This document shows, one piece after another, positions 49,047 through 57,840 of a DNA stretch of 64,000 bases. Under the pieces are notes generated by a model. It was not told the DNA's origin. It worked only from the letters and a program-made list of their open reading frames with translations, and made no database searches. The DNA is taken from NCBI GenBank assembly GCA_023410475.1, contig JAEYPS010000025.1:1-64000 (forward strand), read 5' to 3'. Both the position numbers and the translations under genes were made by a program. The number at the start of each line of letters is the position of its first letter. Position 1 is the first letter of the stretch. The stretch comes from Bacillota bacterium (GTDB lineage Bacteria > Bacillota > Clostridia > Christensenellales > SZUA-584).

Positions 49047-49820
49047 TCATACCAGCTCCAGCTTCCCCACTGTCGCGTAATAATAACCCCGCTCATCCTG
49101 ATTGATGTATATGTTCTGCCTTCCTATGACGGCATCGCCGGCCACCGCTTCAACGGTTATCGTTATTTGCTTTACGCTCGACGAGGCTTCGCCGCCTACA
49201 GGCGACCAGTATATCGTCTCGCCTTTGCCTATCGAAGTCGTATACCCCTCGGGCGATACGACACCGGTATCTCTATCCCATTTGCACAGCCCTCCCCCGT
49301 TTGCGGATACGGTTATGGCTTCTATATCGTTATTTTCTCCGGTCAAATCGACGGTGAACGGAAGACCGGGCACGCTGCTCATGGCGGGCGTGTATTTTGC
49401 AAGCAATACCTTTACATCGGGCGTAAGCACCGCCTTTTCGTTCTCGTCCTCGTAATTTGCGCTTAAGTGCGACGCCTGGCCCCTTGCCGAATATGCCGTC
49501 AGAACAAATCCGCTAAACGCGTTGTTCTTATTGGTATCAACGGGCAAGGCGCTGTTTGTGGCAGGTGTATCCGCGCGATACGTATTGCCGGGTCTGTCCA
49601 ATATAACGTTGTTGTCGCCGCTCTGATTGCCGAGCAGCATAACCGCAAGCACGCCTATTATAATACAAGCGGCTGTGGCAAACCTGAGCTTTGCATTAAA
49701 GCTCAGGCCTGCTTTTACATCATTGCTTTCCCGTTTTTCGATTATAGATTTATATATCCCCGCCTTCTGCTCTTCCGACGGAGAAAAGGATTCGAATGTA
49801 TCTTTTATACTATTCTTCAT
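49047..49820 (-). CDS. Putative membrane anti-sigma factor paired with the ECF sigma factor
   Basis: A 257-residue single-pass protein. Residues 1-45 are cytoplasmic (KDTFESFSPSEEQKAGIYKS), one helix follows (FATAACIIIGVLAVMLLG), and the rest is an extracytoplasmic beta-rich domain without Cys motifs except one. The topology and the 11-base overlap with an ECF sigma gene make an anti-sigma role likely; no zinc anti-sigma motif is present. The signal sensed by the outer domain is unknown. Confidence 0.75.
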   Translation of the reverse strand: MKNSIKDTFESFSPSEEQKAGIYKSIIEKRESNDVKAGLSFNAKLRFATAACIIIGVLAVMLLGNQSGDNNVILDRPGNTYRADTPATNSALPVDTNKNNAFSGFVLTAYSARGQASHLSANYEDENEKAVLTPDVKVLLAKYTPAMSSVPGLPFTVDLTGENNDIEAITVSANGGGLCKWDRDTGVVSPEGYTTSIGKGETIYWSPVGGEASSSVKQITITVEAVAGDAVIGRQNIYINQDERGYYYATVGKLELV

Positions 49821-50349
49821 AATAACCTCCTACATCTATTTTCAAAAGCCTGCGGCCGTCCGACAGATGGTTCCTGAGGGTGCTTTCATTCCTGTTAAGC
49901 ATCTTTGATATCTCTTTTACCGAATACCCTTCGATATAATACAGGTAGATCGCGTCTTTATATTTTGACGGCAGATTCAAAAGGGCGTCGGTTAGGCCGT
50001 CGCCGGTCTCTTCATTGACGGTCAGGTCATCCATATCCTCAATGCAGACCCGTTTTTTCTTCCAGAACTTCTTCAGCTCGTCTTTGCAGTAATTCTTTGA
50101 TACGGTTATAAACCATGCCTTCTCATGCCTCTCGTCCTCAAAACATTTGTTTTGACCGATATATCTTTCAAATATCATTTGGGAAGCGTCCTGCGCGTCA
50201 TGGTGGTTTTTTAGATACAGGAAGCATATCTGATATACCCGTTTTATATTCCGGCCATATACCGACGCAAACTCTCTATCAGTATTCAACTTGCGCTCCG
50301 CAAAGACTGCAGTCGTTACGGGGCCTCCATATAAAGAATCTGCCGCCAT
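49810..50349 (-). CDS. ECF-type RNA polymerase sigma factor
   Basis: A 179-residue sigma-70 family factor. Region 2: YGRNIKRVYQICFLYLKNHH and DAQDASQMIFERYI, with the -10 recognition helix AWFITVSKNYCKDELKKFWK. Region 4: LPSKYKDAIYLYYIEGYSVK and RNESTLRNHLSDGRRLLK. The start has a near-perfect AGGAGGTGA. It is encoded directly ahead of its likely anti-sigma factor. The N-terminal 20 residues are not typical and an internal start is possible. Confidence 0.9.
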   Translation of the reverse strand: MAADSLYGGPVTTAVFAERKLNTDREFASVYGRNIKRVYQICFLYLKNHHDAQDASQMIFERYIGQNKCFEDERHEKAWFITVSKNYCKDELKKFWKKKRVCIEDMDDLTVNEETGDGLTDALLNLPSKYKDAIYLYYIEGYSVKEISKMLNRNESTLRNHLSDGRRLLKIDVGGYYEE

Positions 50350-50443
50350 GTTTCACCTCCTGTATAATAAACGAACGGAAAGCGACGTTTGTCCGATAGT
50401 AATAAAAAATATTTGGTTTTATTATAAATGAAGCTGTGGGCGC

Positions 50444-50473
50444 TTGAAACAGTATTATGATAAATGATAGAAT
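50444..50473 (+). promoter_or_regulatory. Promoter of the ZIP transporter-ogt pair
   Basis: TTGAAA, 18 bases and TAGAAT, about 30 bases upstream of the ATG at 50503. Confidence 0.55.
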
Positions 50474-50502
50474 ATGTCGAAAACATATGTAAAGGTGATT
50501 CT

Positions 50503-51384
50503 ATGGACTTCAGCGCCGATTCAGTTTTAACAGCATTCGCGCTCACGCTGTTCGCGGGCCTCTCAACCGGCATTGGCAGCCTCATTGCTTTGTTCGCGAA
50601 AAAGACGGGCACTCGGTTTTTGTCCGTAATGCTCGGCTTCTCGGCAGGCGTGATGATATACGTGTCGATGGTAGAGCTGCTCAAAGAATCTAACGACATG
50701 CTGTCGGAATCTCTCGGTGCCGCGACAGGCCCGTGGCTCGCGGTCGCGGGGTTTTTCGGAGGCATGCTTATAATCGGCGTCATAGACCGGCTTGTGCCCG
50801 CCGCCGACAACCCTCACGAGATACGCAAGATAGAGACAATGGCTGCCGAGTGCGAGGGCTTAACAGACAAGAAGTGCCAGGCGCGCAAAAGGCGCAAGAT
50901 TTTGGGAGGCTCTCAAGCCGATTCTTCGCAGGGCGGCAAGCTGATGCGCGTAGGCTTTTTTACGGCGCTTGCTATCACTATCCATAACTTTCCCGAGGGC
51001 ATAGCCGCGTTCCTAGCCGCGCTGAAAGACCCTAGCCTTGGCGTAACAATAGCTGTGGCCATAGCTATACACAACATACCCGAAGGCATCGCAGTTTCAG
51101 TTCCGGTTTATTACGCTACCGGCGACAGGAAAAAAGCCTTTAAATGGTCGCTGTTATCGGGGCTCGCTGAGCCTCTCGGCGCTCTTGTGGCGTTCGCTGT
51201 GCTCGCTCCCATAATGAGCGACGCGGTAACTGGCATACTGTTTGCCTGTATCGCGGGCATAATGGTCTTCATATCGCTCGACGAGATATTGCCTACCGCA
51301 AGGGAGTACGGGCACGCGCACCTTTCCATCTACGGTATGGTCGCAGGCATGGCCGTGATGGCTGTAAGCCTGCTGCTGCTATGA
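50503..51384 (+). CDS. zupT: ZIP family divalent metal transporter (ZupT-like)
   Basis: A 293-residue membrane transporter for zinc or other divalent metals. Helix 4 carries TIHNFPEGIAAF and helix 5 carries AIHNIPEGIAVSVPVYYAT, the paired metal-binding HNxPEG motifs. A His-poor, charged cytoplasmic loop (TDKKCQARKRRKILGGSQ) lies between helices 3 and 4. The start at 50503 follows AAAGGTGAT; 13 open codons further upstream overlap the promoter. It overlaps the ogt gene by 4 bases. Confidence 0.92.
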   Translation: MDFSADSVLTAFALTLFAGLSTGIGSLIALFAKKTGTRFLSVMLGFSAGVMIYVSMVELLKESNDMLSESLGAATGPWLAVAGFFGGMLIIGVIDRLVPAADNPHEIRKIETMAAECEGLTDKKCQARKRRKILGGSQADSSQGGKLMRVGFFTALAITIHNFPEGIAAFLAALKDPSLGVTIAVAIAIHNIPEGIAVSVPVYYATGDRKKAFKWSLLSGLAEPLGALVAFAVLAPIMSDAVTGILFACIAGIMVFISLDEILPTAREYGHAHLSIYGMVAGMAVMAVSLLLL

Positions 51385-51845
51385 CCCGCGCAGCCTGCCC
51401 CGCGCAGACGCCGCTTGGGGTGTTCACGGCGATATACGAAGACGGTATTATACGGCGGGTACTGTTCCCCGACGAATTTCCGGGCGCTGATATCGCCGTA
51501 ACAGACGCCTCTCTCCCGTTCGCAGCGCAGATAGAGGAGTATTTCGCGGGAAAAAGGAAAACCTTTGATCTTCCTATACTGCTGCCCGGAACGGAGTTCA
51601 GAAGGAACGTATACAAAGCAACGATAGACATACCCTACGGGCATGTAGCGGCGTATTCGGATGTAGCTCTTGCCGCAGGGTACCCTCTCGCGATGCGCGC
51701 GGTGGGCAGCGCCATGAAGGCTAACCCCCTTCCGCTTCTTATTCCCTGTCACCGTGTAGTCCACAAATCAGAAAAAAAACGCGCCTACAGAGGCGGGTTT
51801 GAAATAAAATGTTATCTCCTTAATATGGAAAGCCGATATATATAG
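51381..51845 (+). CDS. ogt: Methylated-DNA-protein-cysteine methyltransferase
   Basis: A 154-residue suicide DNA repair protein that removes methyl groups from O6-methylguanine. The acceptor Cys is in LLIPCHRVVHK, the helix-turn-helix Arg finger region is MRAVGSAMKANPLP, and the N-terminal part holds FRRNVYKATIDIPYGHVAAYSDVA. It starts within the stop of zupT (ATGA). A link between the two functions is not evident beyond co-transcription. Confidence 0.94.
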   Translation: MTRAACPAQTPLGVFTAIYEDGIIRRVLFPDEFPGADIAVTDASLPFAAQIEEYFAGKRKTFDLPILLPGTEFRRNVYKATIDIPYGHVAAYSDVALAAGYPLAMRAVGSAMKANPLPLLIPCHRVVHKSEKKRAYRGGFEIKCYLLNMESRYI

Positions 51846-51937
51846 TAGCGGTAAAACAAGGCAGACGGAAATCAACGTTTTGTTTTCAATGAAACCGTTT
51901 ATATATTATTAAGGCTAACTATGAGGATTGATGACAC

Positions 51938-53014
51938 ATGCAGTTTGAACTATTGAACAGCTTTCTTGAGCAGACGGTAAAACGAGGGGCGACTGACCTT
52001 CATATTTGTGTAGGCTCTCCCCCGCTTATGCGCATTAATTCAAAGCTTCAAAAGCTGCCGGGGACGCATCCTTTATCCGTGGATGAAGTCTCCGAGATAG
52101 TCAACGGCAGCCTTGACCTTGATAAAATGGATACGCTGCTCCGCGACAAGGTCATAGACTTTTCCTATTCTAAGAGCGGGCTCGGGCGTTTCAGATGCAA
52201 CATATACAAGCAAAGGGGAACGTACGCGATAGCCATACGTATGCTGCCTTTGCAGATACCCGATTTTTCGTCGCTGTGCCTGCCCGATACCATACTTCGG
52301 TTCACGAACAAGACGAGCGGGCTAGTACTGTTCACGGGAGCGACAGGATGCGGAAAGTCCACGACGCTCGCGAGCCTCGTAGATATAATAAACGAAAGCT
52401 ATAATTATCACATATTGACTATTGAAGATCCTGTTGAGTATCTGCACAGCCACAAAAAGAGCCTTGTTACTCAACGCGAGATAGGCGAGGACGCCGTTTC
52501 GTTCTCAAGCGCTCTTCGAAGCGCGCTGCGCGAGGACCCCGACGTTATAATGGTCGGAGAGATGCGCGATACGGAGACGATGGCAATAGCGCTTTCGGCC
52601 GCCGAGACGGGTCATCTCGTGTTCTCAACGCTGCACACCGTGGGCGCGGTCAAGACTATAGACAGGGTGCTCGACTCGTTCCCTGCCGACCAGCAGAATC
52701 AGGTAAGGAGTCAGCTTGCAACTGTGCTTGAAGGCATAGTGTCTCAGCAGCTGCTTCCCGAGAAGAACGGCTACGGGCTCGTGCCCGCGTGTGAGGTGAT
52801 GATCTCCACCCCCGCCGTGCGCAACCTGATACGCGAAGGAAAGCATTATCAGATAAACAATATAATTCAGACAGGAAAAGAACTTGGGATGTGCTCGCTC
52901 GAAAGAAACCTAGCGTTCCTTGCGTCTACCGGAACTATCGAGGAAAAAGTCGCCAAACTCAAAGCGCAGGATATAAAACTGTTTGAGCAGTATCTCAGCA
53001 TAAACAAGCGGTAA
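51938..53014 (+). CDS. pilT: Type IV pilus PilT-like ATPase
   Basis: A 358-residue hexameric secretion ATPase. Walker A is GATGCGKST, the Asp box is TIEDPVEYLH, Walker B is VIMVGEMRDTETM, and the His box is TGHLVFSTLHT. The PilT-specific AIRNLIRE motif appears as AVRNLIREGK. PilT normally powers pilus retraction; no PilB is encoded nearby, so either the assembly ATPase is elsewhere or this enzyme serves both directions. It is the first gene of a seven-gene operon that ends with a transglutaminase-like lipoprotein. Confidence 0.92.
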   Translation: MQFELLNSFLEQTVKRGATDLHICVGSPPLMRINSKLQKLPGTHPLSVDEVSEIVNGSLDLDKMDTLLRDKVIDFSYSKSGLGRFRCNIYKQRGTYAIAIRMLPLQIPDFSSLCLPDTILRFTNKTSGLVLFTGATGCGKSTTLASLVDIINESYNYHILTIEDPVEYLHSHKKSLVTQREIGEDAVSFSSALRSALREDPDVIMVGEMRDTETMAIALSAAETGHLVFSTLHTVGAVKTIDRVLDSFPADQQNQVRSQLATVLEGIVSQQLLPEKNGYGLVPACEVMISTPAVRNLIREGKHYQINNIIQTGKELGMCSLERNLAFLASTGTIEEKVAKLKAQDIKLFEQYLSINKR

Positions 53015-53027
53015 AAGGAGAAAATTG

Positions 53028-54071
53028 ATGAGGGATGTATTAGCAAACGCAGAACTATCCTCTCTGTCAAGACAGCTCGCTCTCGTGGTGGATTCCGAGC
53101 TGTCTTTGCATGAAGGCATAGAACTTATTATAGAACAAACAAAATCAAAAACCATAAAGCAGCTTCTCACGAGAGTGCAGGCCCGGCTAAACGAAGGCCA
53201 TTCCCTGGGGCGCGCGTTTTCGGAGGAAAAAGATTACCTTCCCGAATACTATATACAGATGGTGAACGTCGGCGAGCAGAGCGGAAACCTCGAAAGGGTA
53301 TTGGGGCGTCTCGCCGACTCGTACGACAAAGCGACGGAAGTTAAAAACAAGGTCGTTTCGGCGGTCACCTACCCCATCATACTCGCCGCTTTGATGCTGT
53401 GCGTCATCGTGCTGCTGCTTGCCGAAGTGCTTCCTATGTTTGACGACGTTCTCTCCTCTCTCGGAGGAGAGATGCCGGGAATAACGCGCGCGCTTATGGC
53501 GATAGGAAGCTTTATAAGCACATACTTCTACATTCTTGTTGCGCTTATAGCGCTCATAGTGCTGGCGGTTATCGTAATACGCCAGACAAAGGGCGGCGCC
53601 GAAATCCTGGACTCCATAAAACTTAAGATGCCCATTCAAAAGGGCATAATCAAGACCATGGCGTGCGTGCGCTTTTCAAGGAGCCTCTCGATGCTTCTCA
53701 GAAGCGGTATAGGCGTAGCCGAGAGCGTGCGCATGACGAGCGCCACAATACTTAACGCGAGAATAAAGTCACTCGTATTAAAAGCCGCCGAGAGGATAGA
53801 AAAAGGCGAAACGCTTAAAGCTTCGCTTGTATCGCTTGGGTTTTTCCCGGAGCTTTTGCTTCGCATACTCGCTGTAGCCGAAAGCACCGGGCATACGGAC
53901 GATATGCTTGACAGGGCCGCCGATATCATGGAAGAGGAACTCGACGCGAAGCTCGCAAGGCTTACAACGGTGCTCGAGCCCGCTCTGATACTCGTCCTTT
54001 CGATAATTATAGGCATTGTGCTTATATCGGTGATACTGCCCGTCGCAAGGATAATGAACACGGTAGGATAA
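53028..54071 (+). CDS. pilC: Type IV pilus inner-membrane platform protein PilC
   Basis: A 347-residue GspF/PilC protein with two homologous cytoplasmic domains (SRQLALVVDSELSLHEGIEL and FSRSLSMLLRSGIGVAESVR), each followed by membrane helices (VTYPIILAALMLCVIVLLLA; LILVLSIIIGIVLISVILPV). The start is ATG at 53028 behind AAAAGGAG. It recruits the PilT-type ATPase encoded just upstream. Confidence 0.92.
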   Translation: MRDVLANAELSSLSRQLALVVDSELSLHEGIELIIEQTKSKTIKQLLTRVQARLNEGHSLGRAFSEEKDYLPEYYIQMVNVGEQSGNLERVLGRLADSYDKATEVKNKVVSAVTYPIILAALMLCVIVLLLAEVLPMFDDVLSSLGGEMPGITRALMAIGSFISTYFYILVALIALIVLAVIVIRQTKGGAEILDSIKLKMPIQKGIIKTMACVRFSRSLSMLLRSGIGVAESVRMTSATILNARIKSLVLKAAERIEKGETLKASLVSLGFFPELLLRILAVAESTGHTDDMLDRAADIMEEELDAKLARLTTVLEPALILVLSIIIGIVLISVILPVARIMNTVG

Positions 54072-54074
54072 GCG

Positions 54075-54389
54075 ATGAACAAGTTGAATCTGCCTCTCAT
54101 CTGCATAATAACGGCGGCGCTGATAATCGCGGCAGCAGGCGCGATCATCTTTATCAGCATAGGCGATTACGGAAGCGGCTACGCCGATAAACGGGCGCTG
54201 GAGATACAGGACACTATTATCAGCAGTATCGCGCAGTGTTACGCGCTTGAAGGCAGGTATCCTCCCGACCTTTATTATCTTGCCGACCATTACGGCCTGC
54301 AGCTTGATACGAAAAATTACGGATACCACTATGAGATGTTCGCGTCAAACGTCTTCCCGAGTGTTCGGGTATTCGCTAAGGGTGAATGA
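54075..54389 (+). CDS. Pseudopilin-like membrane protein without a prepilin motif
   Basis: A 104-residue protein with one N-terminal membrane helix (LICIITAALIIAAAGAIIFIS) and a small outer domain. The stretch AQCYALEGRYPPDLYYLAD recalls the central region of GspG-type pseudopilins. The usual (K/R)GFTLxE cleavage site is missing, so it is probably not processed by a standard prepilin peptidase. Begins 3 bases after pilC. Confidence 0.65.
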   Translation: MNKLNLPLICIITAALIIAAAGAIIFISIGDYGSGYADKRALEIQDTIISSIAQCYALEGRYPPDLYYLADHYGLQLDTKNYGYHYEMFASNVFPSVRVFAKGE

Positions 54390-54390
54390 C

Positions 54391-54867
54391 ATGTATAAAC
54401 GTAACAAAACGCTCGCAATAGAATCTGTCGTCGTAATGTTCGTGCTAATACTGCTGTCATTCGTTGTCTTTATAATAATACGCTCGGGCAGCGGCGCTTA
54501 CAAAAACATAATAAGCCAAAAACAGAATACCGAGAGCGCGAGAGTCGCTTACTCGTATATCAATATGAAGATAAAGCAGAACGATTCGCAAGGACTTGTC
54601 AGCGTAATAGGCACGCGGTACGGCAGTACGCTCAGGCTGGATACTACAGACGGAGAGTTTACAACGTACATCTTTTTTTCGGACGGCGCTCTTTATGAGT
54701 GCCTGACAAGAAAGGGTTCTTCACCCGAAGCGGACGCCTCAAACATCATAACAGCGCTTACGGGGTTTCAGCTATACTCAGACGGCGGATATATCAGCAT
54801 AACATGCATAAGCGAAAGCGGCGGCAGCCTCAAAGCATTTAAAGGCACGGTGGGACTGAGAACATGA
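54391..54867 (+). CDS. DUF4860-like minor pilin component
   Basis: A 158-residue protein with one N-terminal helix (LAIESVVVMFVLILLSFVVF) in which a Glu at position +5-like (AIESVV) mimics pilin Glu5, but without a GFT motif. The outer part is beta-rich. I believe it belongs to DUF4860, found in clostridial pilus loci. ATG at 54391, one base after the previous stop, behind AAGGGTGA. It overlaps the next gene by 4 bases. Confidence 0.6.
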   Translation: MYKRNKTLAIESVVVMFVLILLSFVVFIIIRSGSGAYKNIISQKQNTESARVAYSYINMKIKQNDSQGLVSVIGTRYGSTLRLDTTDGEFTTYIFFSDGALYECLTRKGSSPEADASNIITALTGFQLYSDGGYISITCISESGGSLKAFKGTVGLRT

Positions 54868-55271
54868 GTAACAAAAAAGGGTTTACGCTCGTAGAGGTCA
54901 TAATATCCATAGCGGCGCTCGGGCTCATATGCGCAGTGCTGCTGCGCCTTTTTGTGGTCGCCGGCAACACGAACAGCAAAGCTGCAGATATGCAGGGCGC
55001 CGGGCTTGTCGCGGCCTCGGTGGTCGAAACGCTCGCGGGCGCCGATACGTTTGGCGGAGGACTCTCAGCTCTCGGAGCGCAGCGCCCCGATGATATGAAC
55101 AGCGGTGAAATAACGTTTTCTAAGGATGGGTATGACGTAACCCTTAAGTTCAGCAAAAAGGGTGAATACCCCGGAGCGCTGTACGATATCTTTGTCGAGG
55201 CTTCAAGAGAAGGGAAAGCCTTTGCCTCCATAGACACCTCCAAGTACTACAAGGAGGGCAAGAATGGCTAA
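54864..55271 (+). CDS. Type IV prepilin-like protein with canonical cleavage motif
   Basis: A 135-residue pilin: MSNKKGFTLVEVIISIAALG has the G|FTLVE prepilin peptidase site with Glu5, then a long hydrophobic helix and a beta-rich head. It is the only protein in this operon with the canonical motif, so it may be the main or initiating pilin. No prepilin peptidase gene is in the window. It overlaps both neighbours, which implies tight coupling. Confidence 0.85.
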   Translation: MSNKKGFTLVEVIISIAALGLICAVLLRLFVVAGNTNSKAADMQGAGLVAASVVETLAGADTFGGGLSALGAQRPDDMNSGEITFSKDGYDVTLKFSKKGEYPGALYDIFVEASREGKAFASIDTSKYYKEGKNG

Positions 55272-55689
55272 AAATATACTATCTTCGAAAAAGGGCGCCT
55301 CGTCCATAATGGTAATGCTGATGCTCATCGTACTCGTCGTATTCGGCGTAGCGGCGCTGACGACCGCGCTTTCAAACATTAGGCTCGGGCAGAAGGTGCA
55401 GAGCTGGAACGCGAAATACTACGCGGCGGAGGCCGAAGCTAGCGAGCGTTACGCTAAGATAGATAAAGCCGTGGCACAGTCGTTTTTAGAGGGCCCAGAC
55501 ATTGCGGGCAGTATAAAGGAATATGTTAGAGGCCTCGCGTTTGATGTGTCCGTTGAAATGCTGGGAGACGCATATGAGTTTTCTTATGAAACGTGGAGCG
55601 GGGATATCGGCATAAGCGTGATGCTCTCGCTTGATGTCAAAGATAAAGACAGCCTTCGCGCGGTGCGGTGGAAAGAAATACAGCAATAG
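55264..55689 (+). CDS. PilX-like pilus assembly protein
   Basis: A 141-residue protein with a short basic N-terminus, KKGASSIMVMLMLIVLVVFG as membrane helix, then AKYYAAEAEASERYAKIDKA, which resembles the AAEAG-like helix of PilX/GspK family minor pilins. KGASS replaces the prepilin motif. It overlaps the previous gene by 8 bases and is followed after 34 bases by the transglutaminase-like lipoprotein. Confidence 0.65.
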   Translation: MAKNILSSKKGASSIMVMLMLIVLVVFGVAALTTALSNIRLGQKVQSWNAKYYAAEAEASERYAKIDKAVAQSFLEGPDIAGSIKEYVRGLAFDVSVEMLGDAYEFSYETWSGDIGISVMLSLDVKDKDSLRAVRWKEIQQ

Positions 55690-55723
55690 TCAAAGCAATA
55701 ATATAAAGCTTATTCATACAGAT

Positions 55724-56638
55724 ATGAAACAACTATTCATACTAGCGCTGCTTATCGCCTGCGCATTGCTTGCGGGCTGCTCGGGCAGCATAATTGAGAA
55801 TAGCGCTCCTTTGTCAACGGTCCCGGATGTAAAGCTCGACGAACTGTTTGAAGCTAGTCTGCCGGGTCCTTCCCTGCCTCCCTACGATAAGCCGGACGAG
55901 ATAATCTGCACGGATTATACGGACAGGGGGCTTTTGCGCGTGTGCTATCAAAACGATACTGACGCGAAGCTCAAGCTCGAAGTGCTCTCGGGAAGCGAAA
56001 AGGTTTTTTACAATCTCAAGGGCGACGGGAGCATAGAGGACTTCTCGCTGCAATACGGCAGCGGAAAATATACCGCGAGGATATGGCAGAATATCAAGGA
56101 CAGCGATTATTTTGCTGTGGAAAGCAAGTCGTTCAGCGTATCTCTGGCAGACGAGACATCCGCTTATCTTAATTCCATTCAGAACGTGGACTGGAACTAC
56201 GAAAAGACGCCCATAAAGGACGTAAGGTACATCGTTTCGGGTACTCTTAAACAGATGCCTGAAAACCTGCTGTACGATTGCGGCGTGGATATCTACAGCT
56301 ATATCGTACGCAACGTAAAATATGACGATGATAAGATATTCACTCTTGAGTACGATTATCTTCCCGATATAGAGCAGACATATAAGGACGGCATGGGTAT
56401 CTGTTACGATTACGCTTCTCTGTTCGCTTCTATGCTAAGAAGCATAAACGTTCCCTCGAAGCTCGTCAAAGGTTACGCAAGCTATAACCCCAGCGTTTAC
56501 CACGCGTGGAACGAGGTGTATGTGGACGGCAAGTGGATGGTTATAGACATTACCCGCGACGCGTCGCTTTTTGGCTCGGGTTCCCGTTTTGTCATAGAGA
56601 AAAAACAAGAAGACTATGTAAAGATACATGAGTATTAG
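55724..56638 (+). CDS. Transglutaminase-like lipoprotein
   Basis: A 304-residue exported protein. Signal and lipobox: LFILALLIACALLAGCSG. The C-terminal domain is a transglutaminase/papain-like fold with all three catalytic residues: Cys in GICYDYASLFASML, His in YHAWNEVYVDGKW, and Asp in VIDITRD. The middle is a beta-sandwich (YGSGKYTARIWQNI). No clear ribosome site is seen; the ATG at 55724 is chosen for the signal peptide. It may modify or cleave pilus or wall proteins; this is inferred from its place behind the pilin genes. Confidence 0.85.
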   Translation: MKQLFILALLIACALLAGCSGSIIENSAPLSTVPDVKLDELFEASLPGPSLPPYDKPDEIICTDYTDRGLLRVCYQNDTDAKLKLEVLSGSEKVFYNLKGDGSIEDFSLQYGSGKYTARIWQNIKDSDYFAVESKSFSVSLADETSAYLNSIQNVDWNYEKTPIKDVRYIVSGTLKQMPENLLYDCGVDIYSYIVRNVKYDDDKIFTLEYDYLPDIEQTYKDGMGICYDYASLFASMLRSINVPSKLVKGYASYNPSVYHAWNEVYVDGKWMVIDITRDASLFGSGSRFVIEKKQEDYVKIHEY

Positions 56639-56662
56639 ATATAACGATAGAAGATAACCCGC

Positions 56663-56688
56663 AAGCGGCCAAGAGCCGCTTTTTTTGT
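56663..56688 (+). terminator. Terminator of the pilus-transglutaminase operon
   Basis: AAGCGGC-CAAGA-GCCGCTT stem (56663-56681) followed by TTTTTTG. Confidence 0.9.
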
Positions 56689-56820
56689 TGAAAAAAATAC
56701 ATCTTTGCGGAAGCGGTCTTTAAATCTATCCGTCTGACAATACTAATAAACACCATTTGAATGCGCCGGTTACAACAGTAAATCGGCTGTGTTCATTAAG
56801 TGTTTAGGGGTATTCTGCAT

Positions 56821-57684
56821 ATGGACAAGGACGGCACTCGGGATAATTGCACAGAAAAAAGAAAATGGGTGTTTGATTCGCAGGCGGAAAAGGCCCGCCG
56901 TACAAAGATCGCGATATCGCTGTTTGCGGCGGTTATGTGTATTCTGCTGCTTATTATATGCGTTTACCTCATTATACCCTCAATTATATCCGACGCTTCC
57001 GACAGGCTGGACAGAAGCTTTGCCAATAAGATATTTGAAAGCACTCTTGAAAGCCCGCGGCCCGCTAATAGCGCCCGGCCGGCGTTCGTTCAGCCCGGGG
57101 CGTCGCTCGACAGCCCGGCAAGGCCCCGCGAATGCTTTTACACAGCACTTTCCGAAAACCCTGACACTGTAGGCAGGATAATTATCGAGGACATAGGAAT
57201 AGCATATCTCGTCGTTCAGGCGCAAGACAACGAACGCTATTTAAATAAAGGCTATGCCGGCAGCGAAAGCAAAAGCGGCGCCGTCTTTCTTGATTACCGC
57301 TGCGACGCAGGCGCCCAGCCTCTCAAGCGGCACTATATACTCTACGGGCACAACATGAAAAACGGCACGATGTTTCATAACCTTATGGAATACAAGGAAA
57401 GGGATACGTTTTACGCCAACCGATTCATACGCTTCGACACGCTTTATGAGGACCATACCTGGGAGATATTCTCGGCGTATATAACAAGCACTGACTTTTA
57501 CTATATCGAGACAGCGTTTGAGAATGACGAAGAGTGGAAGATTTTCCTCGGCAAAATCAAGGGAAAGAGCATGTATGACACTGATACCGTTCTTTCCTCC
57601 AGGGATGTCGTGCTGACGTTAAGCACATGCACATACGAGTTTGAGGGCGCGCGCTTTGTAGTACACGCGAAGCTTATTAGGTAG
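56821..57684 (+). CDS. srtB: Class B sortase
   Basis: A 287-residue membrane-anchored cysteine transpeptidase. One N-terminal helix (IAISLFAAVMCILLLIICVY) follows a cytoplasmic stretch of about 30 residues. The catalytic set is the His of LYGHNMKNGTMFHNLM, the Cys of LTLSTCTYEF and the Arg of EGARFVVHAK, as in SrtB. The segment IEDIGIAYLVVQAQDNERYL is the family start. No protein in the window ends with a sorting signal (LPxTG/NPQTN type), so its substrate is elsewhere. ATG at 56821 has an AGGGGT upstream. Confidence 0.92.
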   Translation: MDKDGTRDNCTEKRKWVFDSQAEKARRTKIAISLFAAVMCILLLIICVYLIIPSIISDASDRLDRSFANKIFESTLESPRPANSARPAFVQPGASLDSPARPRECFYTALSENPDTVGRIIIEDIGIAYLVVQAQDNERYLNKGYAGSESKSGAVFLDYRCDAGAQPLKRHYILYGHNMKNGTMFHNLMEYKERDTFYANRFIRFDTLYEDHTWEIFSAYITSTDFYYIETAFENDEEWKIFLGKIKGKSMYDTDTVLSSRDVVLTLSTCTYEFEGARFVVHAKLIR

Positions 57685-57765
57685 GCATAGCAAACTGATG
57701 CTCAGAAGTTACATATTGTTCAAAAGTGTCCGCTGCGATAATGTATCTCGTATGTTATAATATGA

Positions 57766-57795
57766 TTGATTTTAATATGTATAGTACTGTATAAT
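57766..57795 (+). promoter_or_regulatory. Promoter of the SH3/phosphohydrolase lipoprotein gene
   Basis: TTGATT, 18 bases and a perfect TATAAT. A second TATAAT with an extended TG element lies just upstream at 57753-57761. Confidence 0.6.
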
Positions 57796-57840
57796 TATGG
57801 TTATAACTAGATGTCTAACGATAGTACACAAGAGGTGAAC

